Assembly (NCBI GenBank): GCA_958431815.1
Contig: CAUASB010000009.1
Span: 17,298 to 81,297, forward strand
DNA from: an uncultured Eggerthella sp.
GTDB lineage: Bacteria; Actinomycetota; Coriobacteriia; Coriobacteriales; Eggerthellaceae
Length of the DNA stretch: 64,000 nt
Direction of reading: 5' to 3'
Shown here: positions 16,988 to 26,471 of the stretch, piece after piece
Layout: each line of letters begins with the position of its first letter
Position numbering within the stretch: the first letter of the stretch is position 1
Program-made: the position numbers and the translations under genes
Notes under the pieces: model-generated
Databases searched by the model: none
What the model was told of the DNA's origin: nothing
The model's input: the letters and a program-made list of their open reading frames with translations, nothing else

Positions 16988-17992
16988 CTAAAGATCTTTC
17001 AAAACGTTGCGGGCAGCGCGAACCGCCTTCAGCACCTGGGAATAATCCATGCGGGTAGGGCCGACAATCAGAATCAGACCACTGTGCTCAGCTTCGCCGA
17101 AACGGTTGGCGATAAGCGAAACGCTGGAAAGCGCCTCTGAATCATTCTCATGCCCAATGCGCACCACAGGCTCTTCCGAGCCGACGGCATCGTTGAACAT
17201 GCGAAGAAGCATCGTATCACCTTCGAGCTCTTCCAAAACAGGCATAAGGCAGGAAGAATCGCTGAACTCCGGCTTCCCCAATAGGTGCGATATACCCAAC
17301 GGATGAGCCTTGATGGCATTCTGGTCTTTCAGACAAGCAAGGATTTCGGCCATAACCAGCCTAAACAGATCATCATGGATCGCGTCCATGTCAAGCGGCG
17401 GTACCGATGAAGTGGAGGAGAGGGATTTACCGGCCAGAACCTTGTTCAGCAGGTTCTGCGTCTTTTCCACTTCCTCCTGCGAGTACTCGCGGGAAAGATC
17501 CATCTGCCGATTGAACACCTGGCCGTCGTCGGTGACGATAACCGCCAAAAGGCGCTGCGGAGTAAGCAACACCAAATTGATAAGGCGGATGTCCACGGTA
17601 AGGAACCGTGGCGGCACCAGCAGCGTCATACAATCAGTGAAGCGCGCCAACGCCTGGGAAGTGCGCTCCATCAGGTCGTCCAGGTCACGAGCGCTTTCGC
17701 GGAGTTCCTTCGCCAAAGGATCGTCTTCGTCGACACCTTCTTCGTCTTCGCGGGAAAGCAGGTCGTCGACAAACGCACGGTAACCGAAATCGGTGGGAAC
17801 ACGACCGGCTGACGTATGCGGTTGGGCCAAATACCCCATTTCCTCTAGCAGGGAAAGCTCGTTTCGCACCGTTGCCGAGCTAATACCTAAGTTGTAGCGT
17901 TCAACCAAGGTACGCGACCCAACAGGAAGCGCACGAGCAATGTATTCTTCGATGAGCGCCCGAAGCACAATCTGGCGCCTATCCGACAGCAT
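16988..17992 (-). CDS. hrcA: Heat-inducible transcription repressor HrcA
   Basis: Repressor binding CIRCE operators; its folding depends on GroE. 334 residues with the N-terminal winged helix (RRQIVLRALIEEYI, PVGSRTLVERYNLGISSATVRNELSLLEEMGYL) and SAGRVPTDFGYR-FVDDLL next to it. AAGGAGG precedes the ATG at 17992 by 6 bases. A degenerate CIRCE (18038-18064) lies 46 bases upstream, so it probably represses its own operon. Confidence 0.96.
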   Translation of the reverse strand: MLSDRRQIVLRALIEEYIARALPVGSRTLVERYNLGISSATVRNELSLLEEMGYLAQPHTSAGRVPTDFGYRAFVDDLLSREDEEGVDEDDPLAKELRESARDLDDLMERTSQALARFTDCMTLLVPPRFLTVDIRLINLVLLTPQRLLAVIVTDDGQVFNRQMDLSREYSQEEVEKTQNLLNKVLAGKSLSSTSSVPPLDMDAIHDDLFRLVMAEILACLKDQNAIKAHPLGISHLLGKPEFSDSSCLMPVLEELEGDTMLLRMFNDAVGSEEPVVRIGHENDSEALSSVSLIANRFGEAEHSGLILIVGPTRMDYSQVLKAVRAARNVLKDL

Positions 17993-18034
17993 CGCTTGCC
18001 TCCTTTGCTTGATACAACTTTTACGCAGGAAAGC

Positions 18035-18064
18035 ATTTTAGCAGCGCAGCCGCCAGAGTGCTAA
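18035..18064 (-). promoter_or_regulatory. hrcA operon promoter overlapping a degenerate CIRCE operator
   Basis: CIRCE consensus is TTAGCACTC-N9-GAGTGCTAA. Here 18038-18064 reads TTAGCAGCG-N9-GAGTGCTAA: one perfect arm, six of nine in the other, correct spacing. On the minus strand -35 TTAGCA (18059-18064) and -10 TAAAAT (18035-18040) are 18 bases apart, so the operator covers the promoter. Confidence 0.75.
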
Positions 18065-18131
18065 CCAACTATCTCAAGATACGCTTCCTCCGGCGCATAA
18101 AACGCCAAGACTCCTGCACGTATCCCAACTG

Positions 18132-19241
18132 TTACGGAGCCAACTCATAGAGCTTGCCGTACAGCCGGTTACCGAATAACCATCCCTTTTCAGTGGGAAT
18201 CCAAGCTCCCTTACGATGGCTCACCAGACCTTCGTCCTGCAGTTCGCTGAAGGCGCCAGGCGCCTCGGGAAGCAGGATGGAACGCTCTTCCAAGAATGCG
18301 TCGGTAACGCCCCGGCTCATGCGCATGCCGAGCATAAGGTCCTCTGCGGCCATTTCGAAGGGGTCAAGCGCCTCAACCACTTCCCCACCCTTCACGCGTT
18401 GCCGCTCAAGGGCATTCTGGCGCATTGACACCGCGCCAGGGCCCAAGCCAAGGTAGGGTTTTCCCGTCCAGTAGGCCGTATTGTGACGGGACTCAAAGCC
18501 CTCGAAAGCATAACTTGCCACCTCGTAGCGATGCATGCCCGCATCGCACAGAACCTCCGAGGCAACCTGCATCAAATCAGCGCCCAAATCTTCATCCACT
18601 TCCACTTCGCCGCGCTCCACACGGCTGTAGAGTGGTGTTCCCTCTTCAACCATAAGGGGATAGATGCTCACATGCTTGACACCCAGCGAAAGCGCACACG
18701 CCACATCGGCGCGAAAGCCTTCCTCTGTTTGCCCAGGCAAGCCGCACATAAGATCGATGCTTACGTTGTCAAAGCGGGATTGCGCGGTTTCGATAGCTCG
18801 TTTTGCCTGGTCAGATGAATGAATGCGTCCCAGAAAAGAAAGCAGGGCGTCATCGAAGCTCTGTACGCCCAAGGAAATACGCGTAGCGCCCAGGGCGTAC
18901 AGGTCTTTTGCCATAGGCAGCGTAAGGCTGTCGGGGTTCGCCTCCACCGTGCATTCAACCTCAGGAGTCAGATGCATGGAAAGGGAAAGCGTGTACAGCA
19001 AGTTCGAAAGATGTTTGTTGCCCAAAAACGTCGGGGTGCCTCCGCCGAAGTACACCGTTTCAATGGCACCCAGCTCATCGGAGCGCGAGGCTTTGCGTAT
19101 GGCGGCGACCATGTTCTCTACGTATTCGCCAATCTGAGGGCTGTCAGGCGCAACGGCGCAGGTTGAAAAATCGCAGTAGGCGCAACGGCGTTTGCAAAAC
19201 GGCACATGAAGGTACAACGCCTGGTACGGCTCCCATTCCAT
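18132..19241 (-). CDS. hemW: Radical SAM heme chaperone HemW
   Basis: 369-residue HemN-like radical-SAM protein. The short N terminus LYLHVPFCKRRCAYCDF carries CxxxCxxC followed by the extra Cys-x-Phe type context (YCDFSTC) of HemW, and YFGGGTPTFL follows. It lacks the extra length of true coproporphyrinogen III dehydrogenase, so heme trafficking is the better call. It starts 5 bases after the dusB stop; the lepA-hemW neighbourhood is conserved in Gram-positive bacteria. About 70 bases between its stop and the CIRCE promoter show no clear terminator. Confidence 0.9.
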   Translation of the reverse strand: MEWEPYQALYLHVPFCKRRCAYCDFSTCAVAPDSPQIGEYVENMVAAIRKASRSDELGAIETVYFGGGTPTFLGNKHLSNLLYTLSLSMHLTPEVECTVEANPDSLTLPMAKDLYALGATRISLGVQSFDDALLSFLGRIHSSDQAKRAIETAQSRFDNVSIDLMCGLPGQTEEGFRADVACALSLGVKHVSIYPLMVEEGTPLYSRVERGEVEVDEDLGADLMQVASEVLCDAGMHRYEVASYAFEGFESRHNTAYWTGKPYLGLGPGAVSMRQNALERQRVKGGEVVEALDPFEMAAEDLMLGMRMSRGVTDAFLEERSILLPEAPGAFSELQDEGLVSHRKGAWIPTEKGWLFGNRLYGKLYELAP

Positions 19242-19246
19242 GGCGC

Positions 19247-20221
19247 TTACTCGTCTTCTTCCGTATGGCGACGCGCCTCTTCGAAAAGCGCAGCAAAGTC
19301 TTCAAACGTAACGGCATCGTTGATTTGACGGCGGATGACAGCCGCATCTTTCATGCCGGCAACGTACCACATGGCATGCTTGCGCATTCGAACGATATTC
19401 TTGCCCGATCGTTCAGACAAGAGCTTTGCATGACGGGTTGCCATTGCCATTTTCTCTGCCGGCGTGGGGCCGGAATACCCGGCGCCGCCGTCGAGACGTG
19501 AGGCAATATCGCGAAACACCCAAGGATTTCCCTGGGCACCACGACCCACCATGACAGCATCGCAGCCCGTTTCGGCAAACAAGGCCAAGGCACTCTTGCC
19601 ATCAACAACATCGCCATTGCCGACAACGGGAATGGAAACGACCTGCTTTACGCGAGCGACGATGCCCCAATCGGCGCTTCCCCGATAGAACTGCTGGGCG
19701 TAGCGTCCGTGAACCGCAAGGGCATCGGCACCGGACTCTTCCGCCATTCGGGCAAACTCAACGGCCGTTTCGTTTCCCTCTTCATACCCGCGTCGGAACT
19801 TTACCGTAACGGGGCACTGCACCGCTTTGGCAACCGACTCGATAATCTGCGACGCGAGTTTCGGGTCGCGCATCAAGGCAGACCCGTCGCCCTTGCCGGC
19901 AATCTTGCGAGCAGGACAGCCCATGTTGATGTCAATGGCAAAAAGCCTGTCAGCCACCGTATCTTCCACCCACTTTGCCTGTTCGGCCATGGTGTCAGGC
20001 TCATGCCCGAACAGCTGAACGGAAACCTTGTCCTCGTTCGGGGCCAAATCGAGCAGATGGGCAGTCTTCTCGTTGGCGTAGCTTAAAGCCTTGGCGGAAA
20101 CCATTTCCGTATAGGTAAGCTGGGCACCCTGCTCCCGGCACAGCTGACGAAACACCTCATCGCCCACGCCTGCCATGGGAGCAAGAATGATCTTGCGGTC
20201 TTTGAACATGCCTTCACCCAT
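19247..20221 (-). CDS. dusB: tRNA-dihydrouridine synthase
   Basis: FMN-dependent TIM-barrel enzyme reducing uridines in tRNA. 324 residues with LAPMAGVGDEVFRQLC at the N terminus, the active-site Cys in DINMGCPARKI, KFRRGY, VHGRYAQQFYRG and VGRGAQGNPWVF. Start taken at MGEGMFKD, with AAGGG upstream; the internal Met5 is an alternative. It belongs to the lepA-dusB-hemW operon. The Dus subfamily (DusB-like) is assigned by overall resemblance. Confidence 0.9.
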   Translation of the reverse strand: MGEGMFKDRKIILAPMAGVGDEVFRQLCREQGAQLTYTEMVSAKALSYANEKTAHLLDLAPNEDKVSVQLFGHEPDTMAEQAKWVEDTVADRLFAIDINMGCPARKIAGKGDGSALMRDPKLASQIIESVAKAVQCPVTVKFRRGYEEGNETAVEFARMAEESGADALAVHGRYAQQFYRGSADWGIVARVKQVVSIPVVGNGDVVDGKSALALFAETGCDAVMVGRGAQGNPWVFRDIASRLDGGAGYSGPTPAEKMAMATRHAKLLSERSGKNIVRMRKHAMWYVAGMKDAAVIRRQINDAVTFEDFAALFEEARRHTEEDE

Positions 20222-20230
20222 AGAAAGCCC

Positions 20231-20434
20231 TTACGCAGACAGGATGGAAACGAATTGCATGCCCGCAACCACGAACATCACAACGAAAACGATTACTACC
20301 AGAAGGCAACCGCACCCAAGCGCCGCCTTGGAGCCACCCGACATCTGCGCACGTTCGCGTTCACGGGCCGATTTCTTCTCGTCGAAGGGGTCGTTGAGCC
20401 AATCGTATTCTTCTTCTTTGCGGCCGAATGCCAT
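20231..20434 (-). CDS. Small single-pass membrane protein, unknown function
   Basis: 67 residues. N-terminal half highly charged (MAFGRKEEEYDWLNDPFDEKKSARERERAQMSGG is the region at 1-34), then one strong hydrophobic helix CLLVVIVFVVMFVVAGM. GGGGAGG stands 7 bases before the ATG at 20434, a strong signal that it is translated. Lies between lepA and dusB with gaps of 13 and 9 bases. I do not recognise a family. The YDWLNDPFDEK element before the helix is the most distinctive feature. Confidence 0.75.
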   Translation of the reverse strand: MAFGRKEEEYDWLNDPFDEKKSARERERAQMSGGSKAALGCGCLLVVIVFVVMFVVAGMQFVSILSA

Positions 20435-20447
20435 TGTTTTACCTCCC

Positions 20448-22253
20448 CTATTCGTCAACTTTCAGAATAGCCATGAACGCTTCTTGGGGAACTTCGACGT
20501 TGCCGATGTTCTTCATGCGCTTCTTGCCCTTCTTCTGCTTTTCCAAGAGCTTGCGCTTACGCGAGATGTCGCCACCGTAGCACTTGGCCAAAACATCTTT
20601 TCGCAGGGCACGGACCGTCTGACGCGAAAGCACGCGGGAGCCAACGGCTGCTTGGATGGGAACCTCGAACATCTGACGTGGGATGATCTCTTTGAGCTTT
20701 TCGGTGAGCACGCGACCTCGGTCGTAGGCCTTATCGGTATGCACGATGAACGAAAGCGCATCGATGGGCTTTCCGGAAAGCAGGATGTCGAGCTTAACGA
20801 GTTTCGAGGGTTTGTAGGTATCGAAGTCGTAGTCGAGCGAGGCATAGCCCTTGGTGCGGCTCTTCAGCTGGTCGAAGTAATCCATGATCAGCTCGGAAAG
20901 CGGCATTTCCCACAGCATTTCAACCGTGTTGGTGTTCAGGTAGTTCATGGTTTTGAACTCGCCGCGACGTGCCACAGTGAGCTCCATCACCGCACCGACG
21001 TAATCGGGAGGAATGAGGATCTTCGCCTTGAGGAACGGCTCTTCAATGTGGTCGATCTCGCTGGCATCGGGCATATCCTGCGGCGAATGAAGGGAAATCA
21101 TCTCTCCATCGATCTTAAACACGTGGTACTCAACCGAAGGCGCCGTTGCCAAAAGGTCAAGGCCGAACTCGCGTTCCAAGCGCTCCTTGACTACCTCCAT
21201 ATGCAGCAAGCCCAAAAAGCCTACGCGAAAGCCAAAGCCCAGTGCGTGGCTGTTCTCCGCTTCGTAAACCAGAGCAGGGTCGTTAAGGGAAAGCTTCGCC
21301 AACGCATCCTTCAGCTCTTCGTATTGGTCGGCTTCGATGGGGAACAAACCCGTGTACACCATGGGCTTCACATCGCGATAGCCGGGCAAAGGCTCAGCGC
21401 AGCCGCCTTCCGCCAGCGTTACCGTATCGCCCACCTTCACCTTCGAAGGGTCCTTGAGGCCGGTAACCAGGTATCCCACTTCGCCCACACCAAGCTCGTT
21501 GCGGGGAATCTCGGTAGGACGACGAACACCGACCTCTTCCACCAGGGCATGGGTGTCGGTAGCCATCATGCGGATGTTCTGGCCCTTCTTCATGGAGCCG
21601 TTAACGATGCGGACCAAAGCGACAACGCCGCGGTACGCATCGAAGTAGGAGTCGAAGATCAATGCGGAAAGGGGCGCATCGGGATCGCCCTCCGGATGAG
21701 GGATGTTGTACACGATGGATTCGAGCAGATCGTGCACGCCAGCACCGGTCTTGCCGCTGGCCAGGACCGCATCGTCGGCGGGAATGGCAAGGCCGTCCTC
21801 GATTTCTGCACGCACGCGCTCAGGCTCGGCGGCGGGAAGGTCGATCTTGTTGATAAGGGGAACGATTTCCAGGTTGGCGTTCATCGCCATCATCGCGTTT
21901 GCCACCGTCTGCGCTTCGATGCCCTGCGTGGCGTCTACCACCAGCACCGCGCCTTCGCATGCGGCAAGGGAACGCGAGACTTCGTAGGTAAAGTCAACAT
22001 GACCAGGCGTGTCGATGAGGTTGAAATGGTACAGCTGGCCGTCGTCGGCACGATAGTCAACGCGCACCGCCTGGCTTTTAATGGTGATGCCGCGCTCGCG
22101 CTCGATGTCCATCGAGTCGAGCACCTGTTCCTTCATGTCGCGCTTGGAAACCGTATCCGTCATTTCAAGGATGCGGTCCGAAAGCGTGGACTTGCCATGG
22201 TCGATGTGGGCAATAATGGAGAAATTTCGAATGTAGCGCGGATCGAGTGCCAT
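20448..22253 (-). CDS. lepA: Elongation factor 4 (LepA)
   Basis: 601-residue ribosome-bound GTPase that back-translocates or helps 30S biogenesis. G motifs [18 protein letters not shown] and NKIDLPAA are intact, and the LepA-specific C-terminal domain ([22 protein letters not shown]) follows. AGGAAACT precedes the ATG. First gene of lepA-small membrane protein-dusB-hemW; divergent from rpsT across a 210-base region. Confidence 0.97.
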   Translation of the reverse strand: MALDPRYIRNFSIIAHIDHGKSTLSDRILEMTDTVSKRDMKEQVLDSMDIERERGITIKSQAVRVDYRADDGQLYHFNLIDTPGHVDFTYEVSRSLAACEGAVLVVDATQGIEAQTVANAMMAMNANLEIVPLINKIDLPAAEPERVRAEIEDGLAIPADDAVLASGKTGAGVHDLLESIVYNIPHPEGDPDAPLSALIFDSYFDAYRGVVALVRIVNGSMKKGQNIRMMATDTHALVEEVGVRRPTEIPRNELGVGEVGYLVTGLKDPSKVKVGDTVTLAEGGCAEPLPGYRDVKPMVYTGLFPIEADQYEELKDALAKLSLNDPALVYEAENSHALGFGFRVGFLGLLHMEVVKERLEREFGLDLLATAPSVEYHVFKIDGEMISLHSPQDMPDASEIDHIEEPFLKAKILIPPDYVGAVMELTVARRGEFKTMNYLNTNTVEMLWEMPLSELIMDYFDQLKSRTKGYASLDYDFDTYKPSKLVKLDILLSGKPIDALSFIVHTDKAYDRGRVLTEKLKEIIPRQMFEVPIQAAVGSRVLSRQTVRALRKDVLAKCYGGDISRKRKLLEKQKKGKKRMKNIGNVEVPQEAFMAILKVDE

Positions 22254-22388
22254 AGTTTCCTATCCAATGTGCGCAAAAGCGCTCATAAAACGTAAAATAC
22301 CAGTACTGCAGAAGTGCAGCATTGCAATGATTCTACCTTACCTGTTGCATTGCGGAGGTTTCTTCGCAATAATAAGGCAACTACCGTA

Positions 22389-22417
22389 TGGGCATGTGTT
22401 ATGTCTTGTGGTAAGAT
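22389..22417 (+). promoter_or_regulatory. Candidate rpsT promoter
   Basis: Plus strand: TGGGCA (22389-22394), a 17-base spacer and TAAGAT (22412-22417), four and five matches to consensus. The start would fall about 40 bases before the rpsT GTG. The rest of the lepA-rpsT intergenic region holds only short imperfect dyads (CTGCA/TGCAG near 22307). Confidence 0.45.
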
Positions 22418-22463
22418 TCTAGAGTTTTCGTCTACAGAAAAATATTTATACGGAGGATAAAAC

Positions 22464-22958
22464 GTGGCGAACATTAAAAGTCAGAAGAAGCGAATCATCA
22501 CCAACGAAAAGGCACGCATGCGCAATCGCGCCATTCGTTCTGAGCTTAAGACTGCCATCCGCGTTGTCCGTGAGGCCGTAGAGGCCAAGGACGGTGCTAA
22601 GGCTTATGCGGCAGCTCTGTATGCATGCCGTCTGCTCGACAAGGCTGCATCCAAGGGCATCATCCATAAGCGCCAGGCAGCTAACCGCAAGAGCGGCGTT
22701 ATGAAGCTTGCTAACACGGTTGTTACCGCTGAAGACATCGCAGCTTACAAGCCTGCTGAGAAGAAGGCACCTGCCGCTACCGGTAACAAGAAGGCTGCTG
22801 CTAAGGCTGCTCGCAAGGAAGCAATGGCTGCTGCATCCGCAGAAAAGGCTAAGCGTCGCGAGGCTACCCTGAAGGCTGAAAAGGCTGCTGCTGAAAAGAA
22901 GGCTGCTGAAGCTGCCGCTGCTGCAGAGGCTGAAGAAGCCGAAGAGGCTGCTGAATAA
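22464..22958 (+). CDS. rpsT: 30S ribosomal protein bS20 with a long Ala/Lys/Glu tail
   Basis: Primary 16S rRNA-binding protein. Residues 1-88 are the normal S20 helical bundle ([41 protein letters not shown]). Residues 89-164 are an extra, nearly purely Ala/Lys/Glu helix-like tail, basic first and then acidic ([10 protein letters not shown] at the end), doubling the usual size of about 88. The start is GTG with GGAGG 7 bases upstream. The tail's codons are the same GCT/AAG-rich set as the core, so it looks native and highly expressed. Monocistronic, closed by the terminator at 23011-23038. Confidence 0.95.
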   Translation: MANIKSQKKRIITNEKARMRNRAIRSELKTAIRVVREAVEAKDGAKAYAAALYACRLLDKAASKGIIHKRQAANRKSGVMKLANTVVTAEDIAAYKPAEKKAPAATGNKKAAAKAARKEAMAAASAEKAKRREATLKAEKAAAEKKAAEAAAAAEAEEAEEAAE

Positions 22959-23010
22959 CCTCAGCGTTTCTTGGAATCCAACTCGGATCCCATTCGCATA
23001 TCAAGAGAAA

Positions 23011-23038
23011 AGAACCCGCCACGGCGGGTTCTTTTTTT
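23011..23038 (+). terminator. Bidirectional terminator between rpsT and holA
   Basis: Stem AGAACCCGCC / GGCGGGTTCT followed by TTTTTTT on the plus strand and TTTTC on the minus strand. It serves rpsT and probably also the convergent comEA-comEC-holA transcript. Confidence 0.85.
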
Positions 23039-23121
23039 CGGAAATAGCATATTGCATGCAATCAACAGAAAAGAGCAACTCGAAAGGACTCGGCGCAAAA
23101 GCAGAGCCATGAGGACATGAC

Positions 23122-24099
23122 CTATCCTCTGTCCTTCTTACACACTGACAGGAACCAGAAGGTAAACGTTTGCTCTTGGCTGGCTCCACTTTTCATTTCC
23201 TGTTCCGCATCGCGAGCGGAGCGAAGCGCATCAATAAGCTCGGGCATGCTGAATCCCCGAGCCCAAACACGATGGTTCTTCAAACGCCAATCGGGCATCT
23301 TCAACACTTTGGCAGCAGAAGCCTGCTGTCCACGGTCAGCCAAAGCCTTCACGGTAATAAGCTCGCGAATACGCGTAGTGCACATGGCAAGCAAGGCAAA
23401 GGGCGAAACATCCATGCGGTTCATCAGGTAAATGCAGCGTTTGCCGTTACGAGCGGCAAACGAATCGACAAATTCCCACGGCTTGATTTCAGCAGTACGC
23501 GAAACCAAGGAAAGCACTTCGCTTTCATTGACGGCATCGGTTCCCCGATGAGAAAGCGCAAGTTTCTTCAGCTCTCCATCTAGAGCAACGGTGTTGGTGC
23601 CCACCAAATCGATTAAAGTTGCTGCAGCCCCTTGGGTAAGCGTCACACCATGGCCTACCGCCATGGAACGAACAGCACTGCTCAAATCCTTGCGAGCGAA
23701 AGGAGCACAATCGATAACAGCACTTTTTCCGAAGGCAGCAACCGCTTTGTACAAACGGGTGTTCTTGGCAACTTTCTGTCCCTCAAGCGCCAACACAGTG
23801 GTTTCGCAGGGAGACTTAAGGTACTCGATAACGAGCTCAGAATCGGCCTTCTTCAGCTTTTCTACGTCGTGCACTTCGACCAAACGAACTTCACTGGCAA
23901 AAGGAAGCGTGTTAGCGGCCGTAACGATTTCCTCACCGGTACAGGTCAGGCCAGAAAACGTTTCAGAGTTGAACGAAAGATCTCCCATTTTTGACAAACG
24001 GGCATGAAGACGCTTCATTACCGTTTCGCGTTTCAGTTCATCCTCGCCTGCAATAAGGTACACGGGCAGAAGAGCTGGTTTTTTAGATGAAGTAGCCAT
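23122..24099 (-). CDS. holA: DNA polymerase III, delta subunit
   Basis: Clamp-loader subunit that opens the beta clamp. 325 residues: N-terminal LPVYLIAGEDELKRETVMKR with the Walker-A-like region degenerate as usual, the EVRLVEVHDVEKLKK segment, LDGELKKLAL and C-terminal collar helices. It follows comEC by 9 bases, the frequent comEC-holA order in Gram-positive bacteria, with rpsT nearby as in many genomes. Confidence 0.92.
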   Translation of the reverse strand: MATSSKKPALLPVYLIAGEDELKRETVMKRLHARLSKMGDLSFNSETFSGLTCTGEEIVTAANTLPFASEVRLVEVHDVEKLKKADSELVIEYLKSPCETTVLALEGQKVAKNTRLYKAVAAFGKSAVIDCAPFARKDLSSAVRSMAVGHGVTLTQGAAATLIDLVGTNTVALDGELKKLALSHRGTDAVNESEVLSLVSRTAEIKPWEFVDSFAARNGKRCIYLMNRMDVSPFALLAMCTTRIRELITVKALADRGQQASAAKVLKMPDWRLKNHRVWARGFSMPELIDALRSARDAEQEMKSGASQEQTFTFWFLSVCKKDRG

Positions 24100-24108
24100 G
24101 CTGCAATT

Positions 24109-26469
24109 CTACTTCATAGCAGTAACGGCAATGTTTTCCATTGTCAAACTACACACCACATCCCCTTGCGTGTCGCTCCGAAATACCTGAACATCGGATT
24201 CGGCAAGCAAGTCAAGGGTGTTTGGAGCAGGATGCCCGTAGCGATTTCGCTCGCCAACGCTTATCAAAGCAATTTCAGGCTTCATCGCACTCAGAACCTT
24301 ATCATCAAGTGAACCTTTAGAGCCATGGTGGCTTACTTTCAGAATGTCTATATCGTTCAAAGCGCTCTTATTTGCCAGATTGTCCAGGACATTGGTTTCG
24401 GCATCACCAGCAAAGAGCATACGCCATTCCGTCTTTCCGTCTCTGTTCAGGTCAGACTCCCCTATTAAGCAAAGGCTGTCTTCGTTTCCCCCTTCATCTT
24501 CCAAAGCGGAAGGCGAAAGCACGGTGAAGGAAACAGCACCAAGAGAAATCGAATCTCCCGTAGAAAGCTCTTTTACCTCATCTTCGCGTGCAACCGATTC
24601 AGCATCCTTGATAAGCCCCTGAGACTTACCGGTTCCCAGTTCATCCATACCACGCGCAACGTAGACCTCTTCAACATCCACAACACCGCGCAAGTCGGCC
24701 AGGCAACCGCAATGGTCATCGTCGGCATGGCTTATCACCACGGCGTCAAGATGTTGCACGCCATGACGGGCTAGTCCTGCATAAAGCTTCTTTGGCTGGT
24801 TCCCGGTGTCGATAAGCATGGTTACACCTTCGCTCTTCACCAGGAAGGCATCACCTTGGCCCACGTCAAGCATGGTAACCGAAGTGGATCTTGCATCGGC
24901 AATCCGCAACCCGGCACCCAGCAGCAGCACGGCAAAAAACAAACAACCGATTGTTTTGCGAGGCAGGGTCTTTGGCCAGACAGCCCACAACACCATGCAT
25001 GCTGCCACTGAGCAAAATGCCATTGGGATGAAGGGAAGGTCAAGAGGAACCGAGGCATAAGGGACTGAAGCAAGAAGTTGCACGACTTTGGTGAACGCGG
25101 TAGCGCAACCATAGGAGCAGAACAAAAGCACAGAGCACAAAGGGGCTAAAGGCATTGCCATGAACGACAGGACCCCCAAAGCACATGTTGCAGTAATCAA
25201 CGGCGCTGCAAGGATATTGCTGATGGGAGACACCAGGGAAAACTGCGAAAACGAAGATATGCTCAAAGGAAACGTTACCAGAATTGCGGCGCAGGTCATA
25301 GCAAGGGGTTCAAAAGCAAAGGACTCGGCCCATTTCCCAGTATTTGGCAACCAGCTGCAAAACTTAGGAGTAAACAGAACTATTCCCAAAGTAGAAAGCG
25401 CGGATAAAGCAAACGAAACCGAAAAAGCCGCACTTACATCAAGCGTCAAAAGGACAAGTATCGTTACACCGAGCGAGCCTAAAGCGTAGGAACGACGTGA
25501 AAACGCAAAAGAAAACAGCCCGATCATCGACATGATGGCAGCGCGAATGCACGATATGGGAAATCCCACCATGACAAGGTATCCCGCAAGAAACACAAGC
25601 TGTACCGCGCATGCTGTCCGACGAGGAGCGCGAAGCACTTTAAGAACACATCCTATGAGCCCTGTCACAATAACCAAGTGGGCCCCCGAAACTGCAACAA
25701 GATGAGCCAAACCGGCAACTTTCACATCGCTGTAGACATCCCCATCGAAAAGCGCACGGCGATCCCCCACCACGAGCGCTTTAAGCGCAGCAGAACCGTT
25801 GCCATCGACCCAAGGAGTATCAAGGAGAGCATCGACAGTTGAGGTGTACTGACCCCGAATATCAGTCAGCATTCCAAGGTTAGAAGGGTCAACCCGTTGT
25901 ATGTGAGACAGCTTGCACCGAGCAGCTAATCCATGCTGATCGAAGTATGGTACCGTTACCTCATCGACGTCGGAAAAGCCAACTTCGGTTTGGAATTCAT
26001 CCCCAAACCCCAACTTGTCGTCATCGAAAAGAAGCTGGACCTTGAATGAAGCAGTTGTACGGTCAATGAAGTTCGAATCGCTTTTCCATGCCAACGCTGT
26101 TGCGCGATAGCCAAATTGCCCCTTGGCGGGGTCATCGAGAATTCGCATGGTGTAAGTAGCTGCTTCTGAGTCTATGAGAGCCGTCCGTTTCGTGTGCAAT
26201 GATTGGAACTGTGTCGCCACAAGCAGCATCCCCAAACCCACAAACAACAACCTGACTGCCATATTCCTGATCAAAGGAGCGGAACGATTGGAAAGCAACA
26301 ACAATACGCAGATCAGAAGAGCGCCCACCGACCCAAGAACAACAACCACCGTTGATGCCATTCCGCAGAGGTATCCTGAAAGCAAACAACCCGCCCAAAG
26401 GCAAAAAGAGCATTGAAGCAAGAGGGGGATGTTGGGACGAGCCTGCATTCTTTCGGAGGTCTTCGCCAT
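24109..26469 (-). CDS. comEC: ComEC/Rec2 DNA-uptake channel
   Basis: 786-residue membrane protein thought to translocate one strand of incoming DNA. Two N-terminal helices, an OB-like extracellular region (ATYTMRILDDPAKGQFGYRA), the Competence domain with about ten helices (LKALVVGDRRAL, HLVAVSGAHLVIVTGL), then a C-terminal metallo-beta-lactamase domain: MLDVGQGDAFLVK, SHADDDHCGC, SHHGSKG. The domain set is complete. It starts 2 bases after comEA. Ribosome site weak, consistent with coupling. Confidence 0.95.
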   Translation of the reverse strand: MAKTSERMQARPNIPLLLQCSFCLWAGCLLSGYLCGMASTVVVVLGSVGALLICVLLLLSNRSAPLIRNMAVRLLFVGLGMLLVATQFQSLHTKRTALIDSEAATYTMRILDDPAKGQFGYRATALAWKSDSNFIDRTTASFKVQLLFDDDKLGFGDEFQTEVGFSDVDEVTVPYFDQHGLAARCKLSHIQRVDPSNLGMLTDIRGQYTSTVDALLDTPWVDGNGSAALKALVVGDRRALFDGDVYSDVKVAGLAHLVAVSGAHLVIVTGLIGCVLKVLRAPRRTACAVQLVFLAGYLVMVGFPISCIRAAIMSMIGLFSFAFSRRSYALGSLGVTILVLLTLDVSAAFSVSFALSALSTLGIVLFTPKFCSWLPNTGKWAESFAFEPLAMTCAAILVTFPLSISSFSQFSLVSPISNILAAPLITATCALGVLSFMAMPLAPLCSVLLFCSYGCATAFTKVVQLLASVPYASVPLDLPFIPMAFCSVAACMVLWAVWPKTLPRKTIGCLFFAVLLLGAGLRIADARSTSVTMLDVGQGDAFLVKSEGVTMLIDTGNQPKKLYAGLARHGVQHLDAVVISHADDDHCGCLADLRGVVDVEEVYVARGMDELGTGKSQGLIKDAESVAREDEVKELSTGDSISLGAVSFTVLSPSALEDEGGNEDSLCLIGESDLNRDGKTEWRMLFAGDAETNVLDNLANKSALNDIDILKVSHHGSKGSLDDKVLSAMKPEIALISVGERNRYGHPAPNTLDLLAESDVQVFRSDTQGDVVCSLTMENIAVTAMK

Positions 26470-26471
26470 AC

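Noticed and set aside
18132..19241. Calling this gene hemN (coproporphyrinogen III dehydrogenase)
   Set aside because: The length, N terminus and position next to lepA/hrcA fit HemW better.
20175..22295. 706-codon plus-strand ORF opposite lepA
   Set aside because: Antisense of a highly conserved gene; low-information sequence.
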